Shown here in pieces: positions 18,150 to 25,529 of a DNA stretch of 64,000 nt. Every line of letters starts with the position of its first letter. Position 1 is the stretch's first letter. Source of the DNA: Bacteroidota bacterium (GTDB taxonomy: Bacteria; Bacteroidota; Bacteroidia; Flavobacteriales_D; Crocinitomicaceae); assembly GCA_030148165.1 (NCBI GenBank), contig JASBTZ010000013.1, positions 248,001 through 312,000 on the forward strand, given 5' to 3'. A model generated the notes under the pieces. That model did not search any database and was not told the DNA's origin. It was given only the letters and a program-made list of their open reading frames with translations. Both the position numbers and the translations under genes were made by a program.

Positions 18150-19167
18150 GTCCTTCTTCAAGCATCGTAATTATTCCTTCGCTCGCATTCATTTCTACCT
18201 TAACACCAACAGGTAGGATATACTTGTTTTTCGTATGACCAAATTGTGCGCCATAGTAAACAGGGATGTCGAGCCCATTAAAATGCTGATCAAATACTTC
18301 CTCCAGGGTAAATGAAAATTCCGGCTCCTCCGGTATACATTCCCTAAAAACTCCCAACACAATACCGGATACCTGGTCGATTACACCTGCCAATTTGAGC
18401 TGAGTTAACATGCGGTCAATTCGATAAGGTTCTTCCATAACATCTTCCAGGAAAAGAATCTTACCGTTCCAGTCGGGTAGATAATCCGACCCTATCAATG
18501 CCGAAAGCACAGATAGATTCCCGCCATATAATTCTCCTGTTGCGCTTCCTTCTACAAGCGTTTTAATCTTTTGATCATACGATTTGTTTTGAAAGGATAC
18601 GGCTTCATTCGCATGAAACAATTGCTTGAAATAAGACATGGTATAATCATTCCAGGAAGAGTTTCCTCCCGGACCATGAAATGTCACCAAGCCTGTTCTG
18701 GAACTAATGGCATTAAGAAGAGTAGTGATGTCGCTGAAGCCCATAATTACCTTCGGATTGTTTTTGATCTCGTCAAAATTCAGGTGTTCGATCATCCGTG
18801 CGCACCCCCAGCCACCTCGTACGAAAAAAATCCCCGAAACACTCTTATCTCTGATGAGGTCCATAAAGTCATTCGCCCGATCCTCATCGGTTGCAGAGAA
18901 ATAACCATATCGTTCAGTAAGATGGGGGGAGGCTTTAACATTATATCCAAACGATTTTAATGTGTATTCGAAGTCCAGCCATTCTTCATTGGTCTTAATA
19001 GCTCCGGCGGGAGCGCATACTCCAATCAGATCGCCCTTTTTAAGCCTGCGAGGCTTTAATTTGGTCATTGACATCTCTTCATCCTTTTGTGTGACGGATA
19101 AGCATGACGTGCTCAATACTGTTAGTCCCATTAATGGGATGAATTCTCTTCTGCTAAATGCTTTCAT
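18142..19167 (-). CDS. Exported S66-family LD-carboxypeptidase
   Basis: Serine peptidase family S66 (LdcA-like), which removes the terminal D-alanine from tetrapeptide stems of murein during recycling. Core motifs are KPRRLKKGDLIGVCAPAG (about residues 36-53), FFVRGGWGC, VIMGFSDITTLL with the nucleophile S145, and TFHGPGG; C-terminal Glu and His residues (FLEDVMEEPYRIDRML, YYGAQFGHTKNKYILPVG) complete the triad. Unusually, the N-terminus MKAFSRREFIPLMGL resembles a twin-arginine signal and is followed by a lipobox-like LSTSC (Cys22), suggesting a periplasmic lipoprotein rather than the usual cytoplasmic enzyme. An internal Met at residue 32/34 would give a cytoplasmic form. Overlaps the end of mfd. 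Confidence 0.9.
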   Translation of the reverse strand: MKAFSRREFIPLMGLTVLSTSCLSVTQKDEEMSMTKLKPRRLKKGDLIGVCAPAGAIKTNEEWLDFEYTLKSFGYNVKASPHLTERYGYFSATDEDRANDFMDLIRDKSVSGIFFVRGGWGCARMIEHLNFDEIKNNPKVIMGFSDITTLLNAISSRTGLVTFHGPGGNSSWNDYTMSYFKQLFHANEAVSFQNKSYDQKIKTLVEGSATGELYGGNLSVLSALIGSDYLPDWNGKILFLEDVMEEPYRIDRMLTQLKLAGVIDQVSGIVLGVFRECIPEEPEFSFTLEEVFDQHFNGLDIPVYYGAQFGHTKNKYILPVGVKVEMNASEGIITMLEEGLS

Positions 19168-19247
19168 AATTAAAAGATATAAATTCTTTAATTCGTAATT
19201 GCAAACTAAATTGCTTTCATCATCGTTATTAGAACAGATTTTATTCT

Positions 19248-19874
19248 ATGAAGAAATTTTTCGTACTACTGCTACTGGCATTCTTTGTGTACTCTTGTGC
19301 TACTGATCGGATTAGATATGTTCGCGTAAAAGGTCAAGAGAAAGAAGTTGTTACGATTGCTTCCGAAGACCATAAGGATACTTATGAACCTGAAGCTAAA
19401 AACGAAACGAATCTCCGACTTACTTCAAGTGATAAGGAAGGTCAATTGGTGGCGGAGCTACAAGAAGATATCGCTCCAGCAGAAGTTGTTTCAACTAAAC
19501 CCTCGAATAAATCAGAATCGGGTATTAATCCTTTGTTTAGCGATGAAGAAGACCCGTTAAATGAGAAAGTTGACGCAGCCTTATGGGCAGAAGATCAAGC
19601 TTTTAGATCCCGGCGTAATATGCGGCTTTCTATGATATTTCTGAGTCTGACAGTTATTCCTTATGCAGGATTAGTTTTGTTTTTCATTCCTGCCTTAATT
19701 CTTTTCATCATTGGTTGGACACAGTATGCATCTGCAAACAGATCTCGTTACATTACGGTAAAGGGAGATGCGCTTCTACATAGTGCTAAGAAAGGATTCT
19801 ATGTATGGGGAGCATATATTCTACTTCTTTTTCTAGCTGCCGCCCTCGTAATTGGCTTATACTATTATTGGTAA
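19248..19874 (+). CDS. Lipoprotein-like membrane protein with two C-terminal hydrophobic regions
   Basis: A 208-residue protein of unknown family. The N-terminus MKKFFVLLLLAFFVYSC is a lipoprotein signal (Cys17). A charged, low-complexity middle (about 25-120) is followed by hydrophobic segments at about 125-160 (a likely hairpin with VIPYAGLVLFFIPALILFII) and 181-208 (YILLLFLAAALVIGLYYYW) ending at the C-terminus. This C-terminal part resembles small membrane domains (DUF4190-like) found in many Bacteroidota lipoproteins. The combination implies an inner-membrane protein with an acylated N-terminus. It is 20 bases upstream of the glycosyltransferase pair, but a functional link is unproven. 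Confidence 0.72.
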   Translation: MKKFFVLLLLAFFVYSCATDRIRYVRVKGQEKEVVTIASEDHKDTYEPEAKNETNLRLTSSDKEGQLVAELQEDIAPAEVVSTKPSNKSESGINPLFSDEEDPLNEKVDAALWAEDQAFRSRRNMRLSMIFLSLTVIPYAGLVLFFIPALILFIIGWTQYASANRSRYITVKGDALLHSAKKGFYVWGAYILLLFLAAALVIGLYYYW

Positions 19875-19894
19875 ATTAGTACATTCGATATCGA

Positions 19895-21019
19895 ATGAAG
19901 TCGCCAAAAGCCATTGTATCTGTTACAAATGATCTTTACACCGATCAGCGTGTGAATAAAGTTTGTTTATTCCTGCAGAATCAGGGATATGATGTGCTGC
20001 TGATAGGTAGAAAAAGACGCTCCAGCCTGCCTCTGAACGATCGGTCTTATCGCATGAAACGTATTAAATTGATTTTTGAAAAAGGCCCTTTATTCTATGC
20101 TTTTTTCAATTTGCGTCTTTTCTTCTTCCTTTTATTTAGGAGAGCGGATGTCCTATTGTCCAATGACCTTGACACGTTGTTAGCTAATTATTTAGCCAGT
20201 AAATTTAAGCGAAGGGTTAAACTTTGTTATGATTCACATGAATTGTTTACTGAAGTTCCAGAACTGACCAATCGACCAAGGATTCAACGAATTTGGGGAA
20301 GAATCGAGAGGTGGATATTTCCCAAACTTAAATGTGTTTACACCGTTAACGAATCTATTGCGGCTATTTATTCCAAAAAGTATGAAAAGGAGGTAAGGGT
20401 AGTTCGCAACGTATCAAAACGATGGCAGGCAAAGGGAGTTAAATCAAAGAAAGAACTTGGCATTCCTGAAAACGTACCATTACTTATACTTCAGGGGGCT
20501 GGAATCAATATTGATCGAGGAAGTGAAGAATTAATCGCTGCGATGGAGCAGATTAATGCGGTACTAATGGTTGTTGGAGATGGCGATGTGCTTCCGACAC
20601 TTAAAAAATATGTAGATCAAAAGGGTTTGAATAAAAAAGTCATCTTTTTTGGCAAGAAGCCCTATGATGTGATGATGAACTACACCTATTACGCAGATAT
20701 TGGTTTCACCCTGGATAAGGCCACCAATGCAAATTATAAATACTCCCTGCCGAATAAGGTCTTCGACTATATTCATACAGAGACAGCAATTATAGCAACT
20801 GATCTGATCGAAGTAAGCCGGGTGGTTCGTAAATACGACATTGGAATTATTTTGAACGAATTATCCGTAGAATCAATCGTGCAAGCAACCCGGAATCTAC
20901 TTCAGGACAACCTACGATTGAAACAACTTCATGATAACTGTAAATTAGCAGCATCGAAGGAAAACTGGGAAAATGAGTGTGATGTTCTAAGAGAAATCTA
21001 CCCTAAAGTTGAGTCATAA
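19895..21019 (+). CDS. Glycosyltransferase, GT4-like (GT-B fold)
   Basis: A 374-residue cytoplasmic glycosyltransferase. The N-terminal half has SVTNDLYTDQRVNKVCLFLQ and DSHELFTEVPEL, hallmarks of a GT4 subgroup in Bacteroidota. The C-terminal nucleotide-sugar half has LLILQGAGINIDRGSEELI, MVVGDGDVLPTL, VIFFGKKPYDVM and YSLPNKVFDYIHTETAII, where the last acts as the sugar-nucleotide-binding E-x7-E region equivalent. It likely adds a sugar to a surface glycan or lipopolysaccharide precursor; donor and acceptor cannot be read. It overlaps the next glycosyltransferase gene by 11 bases. Confidence 0.85.
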   Translation: MKSPKAIVSVTNDLYTDQRVNKVCLFLQNQGYDVLLIGRKRRSSLPLNDRSYRMKRIKLIFEKGPLFYAFFNLRLFFFLLFRRADVLLSNDLDTLLANYLASKFKRRVKLCYDSHELFTEVPELTNRPRIQRIWGRIERWIFPKLKCVYTVNESIAAIYSKKYEKEVRVVRNVSKRWQAKGVKSKKELGIPENVPLLILQGAGINIDRGSEELIAAMEQINAVLMVVGDGDVLPTLKKYVDQKGLNKKVIFFGKKPYDVMMNYTYYADIGFTLDKATNANYKYSLPNKVFDYIHTETAIIATDLIEVSRVVRKYDIGIILNELSVESIVQATRNLLQDNLRLKQLHDNCKLAASKENWENECDVLREIYPKVES

Positions 21020-22127
21020 AAAATTACATATCGTCTCTTTTGATGTTCCATTCCCTCCGGACTATGGAGGAGCTATAGACGTTTTTTTTCGGATCAAGGC
21101 ATTACACGCGCTGGGTGTGGAAATTACCCTTCACTGCTTTCACTATGGTCGCGGGATGCCCGAAGAACTTAAAGAATACACTCACACTATTCAATATTAT
21201 AAAAGAAAAAAGACCTTTGCCGATTGGTTAAGTCGTTACCCTTTCATTGTAAAGTCCAGAGCTTCGAATCATTTGATTCGCAATTTATTGATGGACGATG
21301 CCCCGATTCTTTTTGAAGGCTTACACACATGTTTTTTTCTTTCAGACGATCGTTTGAAAAACAGAATCAAACTCGTTCGTGCCCATAATATTGAACATGA
21401 ATATTATTCTGAACTGGCCAAACATGCTTCCGGTGTAAAAAAGCAATATTTTGTTTCTGAGGCTAAGAAGTTAGCGCGGTTTGAACCCACCCTGAAGCAT
21501 GCCAACCGAATTCTTGCGATTAAACAATCCGATGCAGAACATTTCGAGCAATATAATGATGATGTTAAGGTTCTACCTCCGTCTCTTCCCGCTCTTGAAA
21601 TAAATCCACAAAGGGACACAGAGCCGTATTGTCTCTTTCAGGGGAATTTGTCAGTAGTAGAAAATGAAAACGCTGTTAAGTGGTTGATCGAACATGTCTT
21701 TGAGCCCATCAACCTGACAGATAAGCTAGTCGTAGCCGGGAAGAATCCCAGCAGTGAGCTAAATACGATTTGTTCGGAGAACAATGTTGCTTTATATGCA
21801 AATCCGGATGATCATCAGATGGAAGATCTTACACAAAATGCCCGCATCCATGTACTATATTCAGACCAGGCTACCGGAGTCAAATTGAAGTTGCTAAATG
21901 CGCTTTGTACGTCCGGACATGTGATCGTTAATCATAAAATGATCGAGGGAACCGGCTTGGTCAACCTTTGTAATCTGGCACTAATAAAAGAAGATTTTCA
22001 GTATCTGGTTCAGAACAAACTCATCGTAGAGCTTAGCTCGTCCGAATATCATGAACGAGTAACATTTCTACGGGATCATTTTGACACACAGTCAAACTGT
22101 CGCACAGAGATTCTACCCCTGCTTTAA
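21009..22127 (+). CDS. Glycosyltransferase-like protein, TTG start
   Basis: A 372-residue protein with the two-domain GT-B pattern: an N-terminal glycine loop HIVSFDVPFPPDYGGAID (about 7-24), an acceptor-side LVRAHNIEHEYY, the interdomain LPPSLPALEIN, and a C-terminal FQGNLSVVENENAVKWL, KLVVAGKNPS and TGVKLKLLNALCTSGHVI. The YGG loop and HNIEHEYY fit GT4 relatives that begin with a Gly-rich loop. The only start near the family N-terminus is TTG at 21009, 11 bases inside the upstream gene, which implies translational coupling. It probably acts in sequence with the neighbouring glycosyltransferase on one surface glycan; substrate unknown. Confidence 0.8.
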   Translation: MSHKKLHIVSFDVPFPPDYGGAIDVFFRIKALHALGVEITLHCFHYGRGMPEELKEYTHTIQYYKRKKTFADWLSRYPFIVKSRASNHLIRNLLMDDAPILFEGLHTCFFLSDDRLKNRIKLVRAHNIEHEYYSELAKHASGVKKQYFVSEAKKLARFEPTLKHANRILAIKQSDAEHFEQYNDDVKVLPPSLPALEINPQRDTEPYCLFQGNLSVVENENAVKWLIEHVFEPINLTDKLVVAGKNPSSELNTICSENNVALYANPDDHQMEDLTQNARIHVLYSDQATGVKLKLLNALCTSGHVIVNHKMIEGTGLVNLCNLALIKEDFQYLVQNKLIVELSSSEYHERVTFLRDHFDTQSNCRTEILPLL

Positions 22128-22223
22128 TTAAAGGAGTTGCCAGATTTCAAGTTGGTTTAAACGATCGTGTACATCGTAGTTTTTGCCTCTTGGTTTCGAA
22201 AAAACATGATTTATTTCTTAATG

Positions 22224-22245
22224 AAGCATGACCTGCGTCATGTTT
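22224..22245. promoter_or_regulatory. Inverted repeat upstream of the type A protein gene
   Basis: CATGAC-CTGC-GTCATG is a perfect 6-base inverted repeat, extended to 9 pairs if a G-T pair is allowed. It lies about 80 bases before the ATG at 22326 in the 198-base gap after the glycosyltransferase pair. It could be an operator or a weak terminator; there is no T run after it. Confidence 0.3.
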
Positions 22246-22325
22246 AAACGGTTCAGCTGTATCTAACTTAGTACCATGCAATTAATGAGATACAAATAAC
22301 GAAAGTTGAACTAAAACATAACATT

Positions 22326-23621
22326 ATGAAAAACTGGATACTAATTATAGCTTTGTCGGTACCGATTGTATCATTTGCTACAACGTATACGACATTAGAA
22401 AATGGTGACTGGGGTGATCCAAATGAGCTTTGGTCTCTGAATGGGGTAACGCCATGTAATTGTAATCCCGGCACCATCGTGTCAGGTGATACAATCATCT
22501 TGAATCACGACATTATACTACAGGACGTTGGTTTAGTATTAACAAACGGCTCCTACATGCTTATCAATGCAACCGGATCTCTGGATGGTTCTGCCGGAGT
22601 CATAACGATCCAGACATCCGAGGTAGAAGCATATGGAGATATTTCCGCAAAGAAGTTAATGGTGGACTATATGGCTTCACTCAATCTTTATTGGGCTGAA
22701 CTTAGTATCGTCACGCGTATGGAGGTTAATGGATATGTCGGAATTCACTTCGCGAACCTCGTGGTGGATGCAGGCAATATCAACATCTTTGAAAACGGTG
22801 TGTTCGATCTCACCGAAGGAGCGAAACTTTATTTCGAGTTCGGAAACTTCAACAACTACGGAGTAACTAACCTCTGTGATGAATGTTGTATCGAATTGGG
22901 GGTTGGAAATATTAAAAACTTTACAAGCGGTGTCATCAATGGTGGAGGATCCATGATCTCAAATAACGGAAATATTCAAAACGAAGGGGTTTGGGATGTT
23001 CTAATCAAGTGGTGCTCTCAGGGGTCTGACTTTGGAATGCCTTCACCAGAAGATTGCTATGGGGCAAATGCCAATTGTTCCCCAGTCCCGTTACCTGTTG
23101 AGATCGTGTCATTTGATGGAGAGGCGAAAACAGGATACAATCAGATTAACTGGGTTACGGCAACAGAACTGGAGTGTGACTATTATATCGTAGAGCGCTC
23201 ATTGGATGGTGAAAACTGGGCGCTTGTTGCTCAGGTTGATGGATCAGGAACCACCTCTGAAGAATCAAAATATACTGTTCGTGATTTGATCGAAGAGCCA
23301 AATACTTATTACTACAGGTTGATTCAGTTCGATTTTAACCTAAGTCAAAAACAGGCGGGTGTCATCACTATCGAATCATTGAGAATCAATAATGCGTGTA
23401 TTTATCCAAACCCTAATAATGGCGAGTTCACCCTATTGATGGATGAAGTAAAACCAGGCTATGCGGTAAGCATTTTTGATGTAAATGGGACCCAAGTTTA
23501 TGAAGTCCCTGATTTATATGGTAAACGAATCGAAATTAAACCTCAGCTGGAAACCGGTGTCTATCTTTTAATTATAGATAAAGATGGTACAACTGAAACC
23601 TTGAGGTTTATTGTCAAATAA
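22326..23621 (+). CDS. Secreted protein with T9SS type A sorting domain
   Basis: A 431-residue exported protein. The signal peptide MKNWILIIALSVPIVSFA precedes TTYTTLENGDWGDPNELWSL, an opening common in Bacteroidota proteins with a beta-helix-like G8-type domain. The middle shows repeated short strands with Asn/Gly turns (about 60-235), followed by the linker PLPVEIVSFDGEAKTGYNQI, which in this phylum leads into a fibronectin-like domain (NWVTATELECDYYIVERSLD). The C-terminal type A signal is IYPNPNNGEFTLLMDE, VSIFDVNGTQVYE, LETGVYLLIID and LRFIVK. Terminator downstream. No enzymatic motif seen. Confidence 0.83.
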   Translation: MKNWILIIALSVPIVSFATTYTTLENGDWGDPNELWSLNGVTPCNCNPGTIVSGDTIILNHDIILQDVGLVLTNGSYMLINATGSLDGSAGVITIQTSEVEAYGDISAKKLMVDYMASLNLYWAELSIVTRMEVNGYVGIHFANLVVDAGNINIFENGVFDLTEGAKLYFEFGNFNNYGVTNLCDECCIELGVGNIKNFTSGVINGGGSMISNNGNIQNEGVWDVLIKWCSQGSDFGMPSPEDCYGANANCSPVPLPVEIVSFDGEAKTGYNQINWVTATELECDYYIVERSLDGENWALVAQVDGSGTTSEESKYTVRDLIEEPNTYYYRLIQFDFNLSQKQAGVITIESLRINNACIYPNPNNGEFTLLMDEVKPGYAVSIFDVNGTQVYEVPDLYGKRIEIKPQLETGVYLLIIDKDGTTETLRFIVK

Positions 23622-23642
23622 TTTCTCTCGTAATGTTAGCAG

Positions 23643-23680
23643 ATTGCCACGAGGTTCAGGCTTCGTGGCAATTTTATTTT
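23643..23680 (+). terminator. Terminator between convergent genes
   Basis: A perfect 10-base stem ATTGCCACGA / TCGTGGCAAT with a 10-base loop, followed by a T-rich tract. The tract overlaps the stop codon of the convergent gene (ending at 23674), so one short element serves the plus-strand gene. Confidence 0.8.
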
Positions 23681-24945
23681 TCTTTATCCTCGTCGTCCTC
23701 AATCTGATTTTCTCTAAATGCAGAAGGCACGAGTTCTGGCAGTGCCTTTAACAGAATCGGCATGAGTAATGATCCGCCGGGTAACATAAAAATCGCAAGG
23801 GCAGGAACAGACTTCGCAATATCCTTCAATTGCGCCTTGATGGCTTCTTTTTCAGCTGCGGATAGTTCCTGCGTAGTTGACTTAGAAATCAATAGAACTA
23901 ACTCTTTGCTTTCTTTAATCTCAATCGCCAGTTTTTCTTTATTTCTAACGATCACTCTTGACCATCTCGAAGTCAGGCTGATGTACACTTTTTCATAAGC
24001 CGCATGATCACTTAGAAAAGGCGCGTTATCCTTGCTGTTCCAAACGAAGTTCTCAACCAGCGCAAGGCTTTCATCCAACTCGTTTAAAGGGATGCCCAAT
24101 TTATCCGCCATACTACTCAAAAACTCCATTTCCGATTGAAGTGCTTTATGATTGGAGAAGATAAGCAGGGCCGATATATCCAAGAGGAAATGCTTTAACA
24201 GCCAATGGTCTTTGATGGAGTCTGAAAAATCATCAAGATCAGCCCCGGATTTTAATCGTTGTTTTGCGACCATTCTCAGTTCATCGGGCAATCCGGCTGA
24301 AGCAAGAAAGACGTTAAACATATCCTTTTCCTTGTCTTCAAGTTGTCCATCCGAATATGCTGCACAAGTCATTGCTAACAACGCGTTCATGGCGTATTCG
24401 TTGTAATTCATCAAAGCCTCATACTGATCTTTGTGTTCAAAGTCGTCGAAAAGGATTACATCGAGAAAAACAAACGCGTTACTTAGGGAATTTACCCACC
24501 ATTTGTTTTCCAGAAGTTTCAACTTTATATCCACCCTGCTTGTCAAAATCGACTCGAGCATTTCTTCTTTAGAAGCTTTTCTGAACAAGGAAAACAAGTT
24601 GGTAATAGATCGAGCGTTGTGAAACTTATAGAATTCAATTAATGCATCGACGAATGCCTCTCGATCAAATTCCTCATCACGATTAACCTGCAGATAAATA
24701 AATAGATGAGCCTCGAATAGAAGAACCTTTAGTTTTTCCTGGGTAGTCCAACTCACGGTATCCAGTTCTTTAGCAAATATCAATTCATGCGGATGACCGA
24801 AAACGATACCGCTATTTACCAGGGTCAAGTGCATAAAATTCAACTTTCGAATGCTCTTCGGTCTGTTGATTTCCAATCGCACATTACCCTTCTCGACCAG
24901 GTCGAAGTATTTTTTTATCCAGCCTTTTGAACTAGGTGACAGCAT
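23674..24945 (-). CDS. LETM1-like protein (LETM1-related biofilm-associated type)
   Basis: A 423-residue protein without a signal peptide. The helical body includes a TerB-like stretch (about residues 180-270, AMNALLAMTCAAYSDGQLEDKEK then a second helical half). The C-terminal 60 residues match the short LETM1-like motif: ELSAAEKEAIKAQLKDIAKS and ALAIFMLPGGSLLMPILLK followed by LPELVPSAFRENQ. Flavobacterial homologues are, from memory, named LETM1-related biofilm-associated protein. The LPGGSLLMPILL hydrophobic segment may be a single membrane helix. Its promoter overlaps the end of the upstream minus-strand gene. Function is not established in bacteria. Confidence 0.75.
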   Translation of the reverse strand: MLSPSSKGWIKKYFDLVEKGNVRLEINRPKSIRKLNFMHLTLVNSGIVFGHPHELIFAKELDTVSWTTQEKLKVLLFEAHLFIYLQVNRDEEFDREAFVDALIEFYKFHNARSITNLFSLFRKASKEEMLESILTSRVDIKLKLLENKWWVNSLSNAFVFLDVILFDDFEHKDQYEALMNYNEYAMNALLAMTCAAYSDGQLEDKEKDMFNVFLASAGLPDELRMVAKQRLKSGADLDDFSDSIKDHWLLKHFLLDISALLIFSNHKALQSEMEFLSSMADKLGIPLNELDESLALVENFVWNSKDNAPFLSDHAAYEKVYISLTSRWSRVIVRNKEKLAIEIKESKELVLLISKSTTQELSAAEKEAIKAQLKDIAKSVPALAIFMLPGGSLLMPILLKALPELVPSAFRENQIEDDEDKEK

Positions 24946-24963
24946 CTACTAACAAGTGTGATA

Positions 24964-24997
24964 CAAATCTACGTTTTTCGTAACACTAATGACCAAA
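24964..24997 (-). promoter_or_regulatory. Predicted promoter of the LETM1-like gene
   Basis: On the minus strand TTTG (24997-24994), 22 bases, then TAGATTTG (24971-24964) match both Bacteroidota promoter elements. The upstream element lies within the 3' end of the 24986-25474 gene, so this gene is probably transcribed independently of it. Confidence 0.6.
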
Positions 24998-25474
24998 TGC
25001 AAAGCGACAAGCAAATCCTACCCTCAAACCGATCTGTCGTTCCGGAATGACTCTAATTGTTGGACCAAGATCTAAAGCCAGGTTAATCGGTATAAAATCG
25101 GTTGTGTATTCTAAACCAACAACTGCATTGATTCCACTCCAGTATCCGGAGTGTGTCTCGTTATCATATCTGTTGTCATAATTCGTATTCCAATAGCCTA
25201 GGTCCAAGCCAGCGCCGCCATACCAATCAATATTACCCTTCAAAGGCTGATTTCTGTGATACATCCCTTCCAGCCATAGGTATCTTCGGCCAAAACCAAT
25301 ATTGGTCTCCAACGCATCAAACCCTGTAAAAAAATGCTTGACACTTAGTTCAGCTAGATTAATGTCCAGATTTGACCAATCGCCTTTTACACCAACAGCC
25401 GTATTGTATTGTTGTGATAATACTGATAATGAAAAGACGCATGTGCACGCCCAAACGATGAGATGACGGAACAT
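24986..25474 (-). CDS. Small outer-membrane beta-barrel-like protein
   Basis: A 162-residue exported protein: signal MFRHLIVWACTCVFSLSVLSQ then a series of amphipathic strands rich in Tyr, Trp and Gly (IDWYGGAGLDLGYW, YDNRYDNETHSGYWSGI, LALDLGPTIRVIPE) ending in the aromatic/basic CRFAFGH. The predicted topology is an eight-strand barrel. It is a distant paralogue of the 35259-35774 protein (shared WYxGxGxxxxY, YDxRYDN and IxLALDLxP-like positions). Function is unknown; similar proteins serve as structural or adhesion barrels. Confidence 0.65.
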   Translation of the reverse strand: MFRHLIVWACTCVFSLSVLSQQYNTAVGVKGDWSNLDINLAELSVKHFFTGFDALETNIGFGRRYLWLEGMYHRNQPLKGNIDWYGGAGLDLGYWNTNYDNRYDNETHSGYWSGINAVVGLEYTTDFIPINLALDLGPTIRVIPERQIGLRVGFACRFAFGH

Positions 25475-25529
25475 AAGAAATAAGGGTTTTAAGGTTTAAC
25501 AGCTTAATACTATAACGCGATTGGTTACA

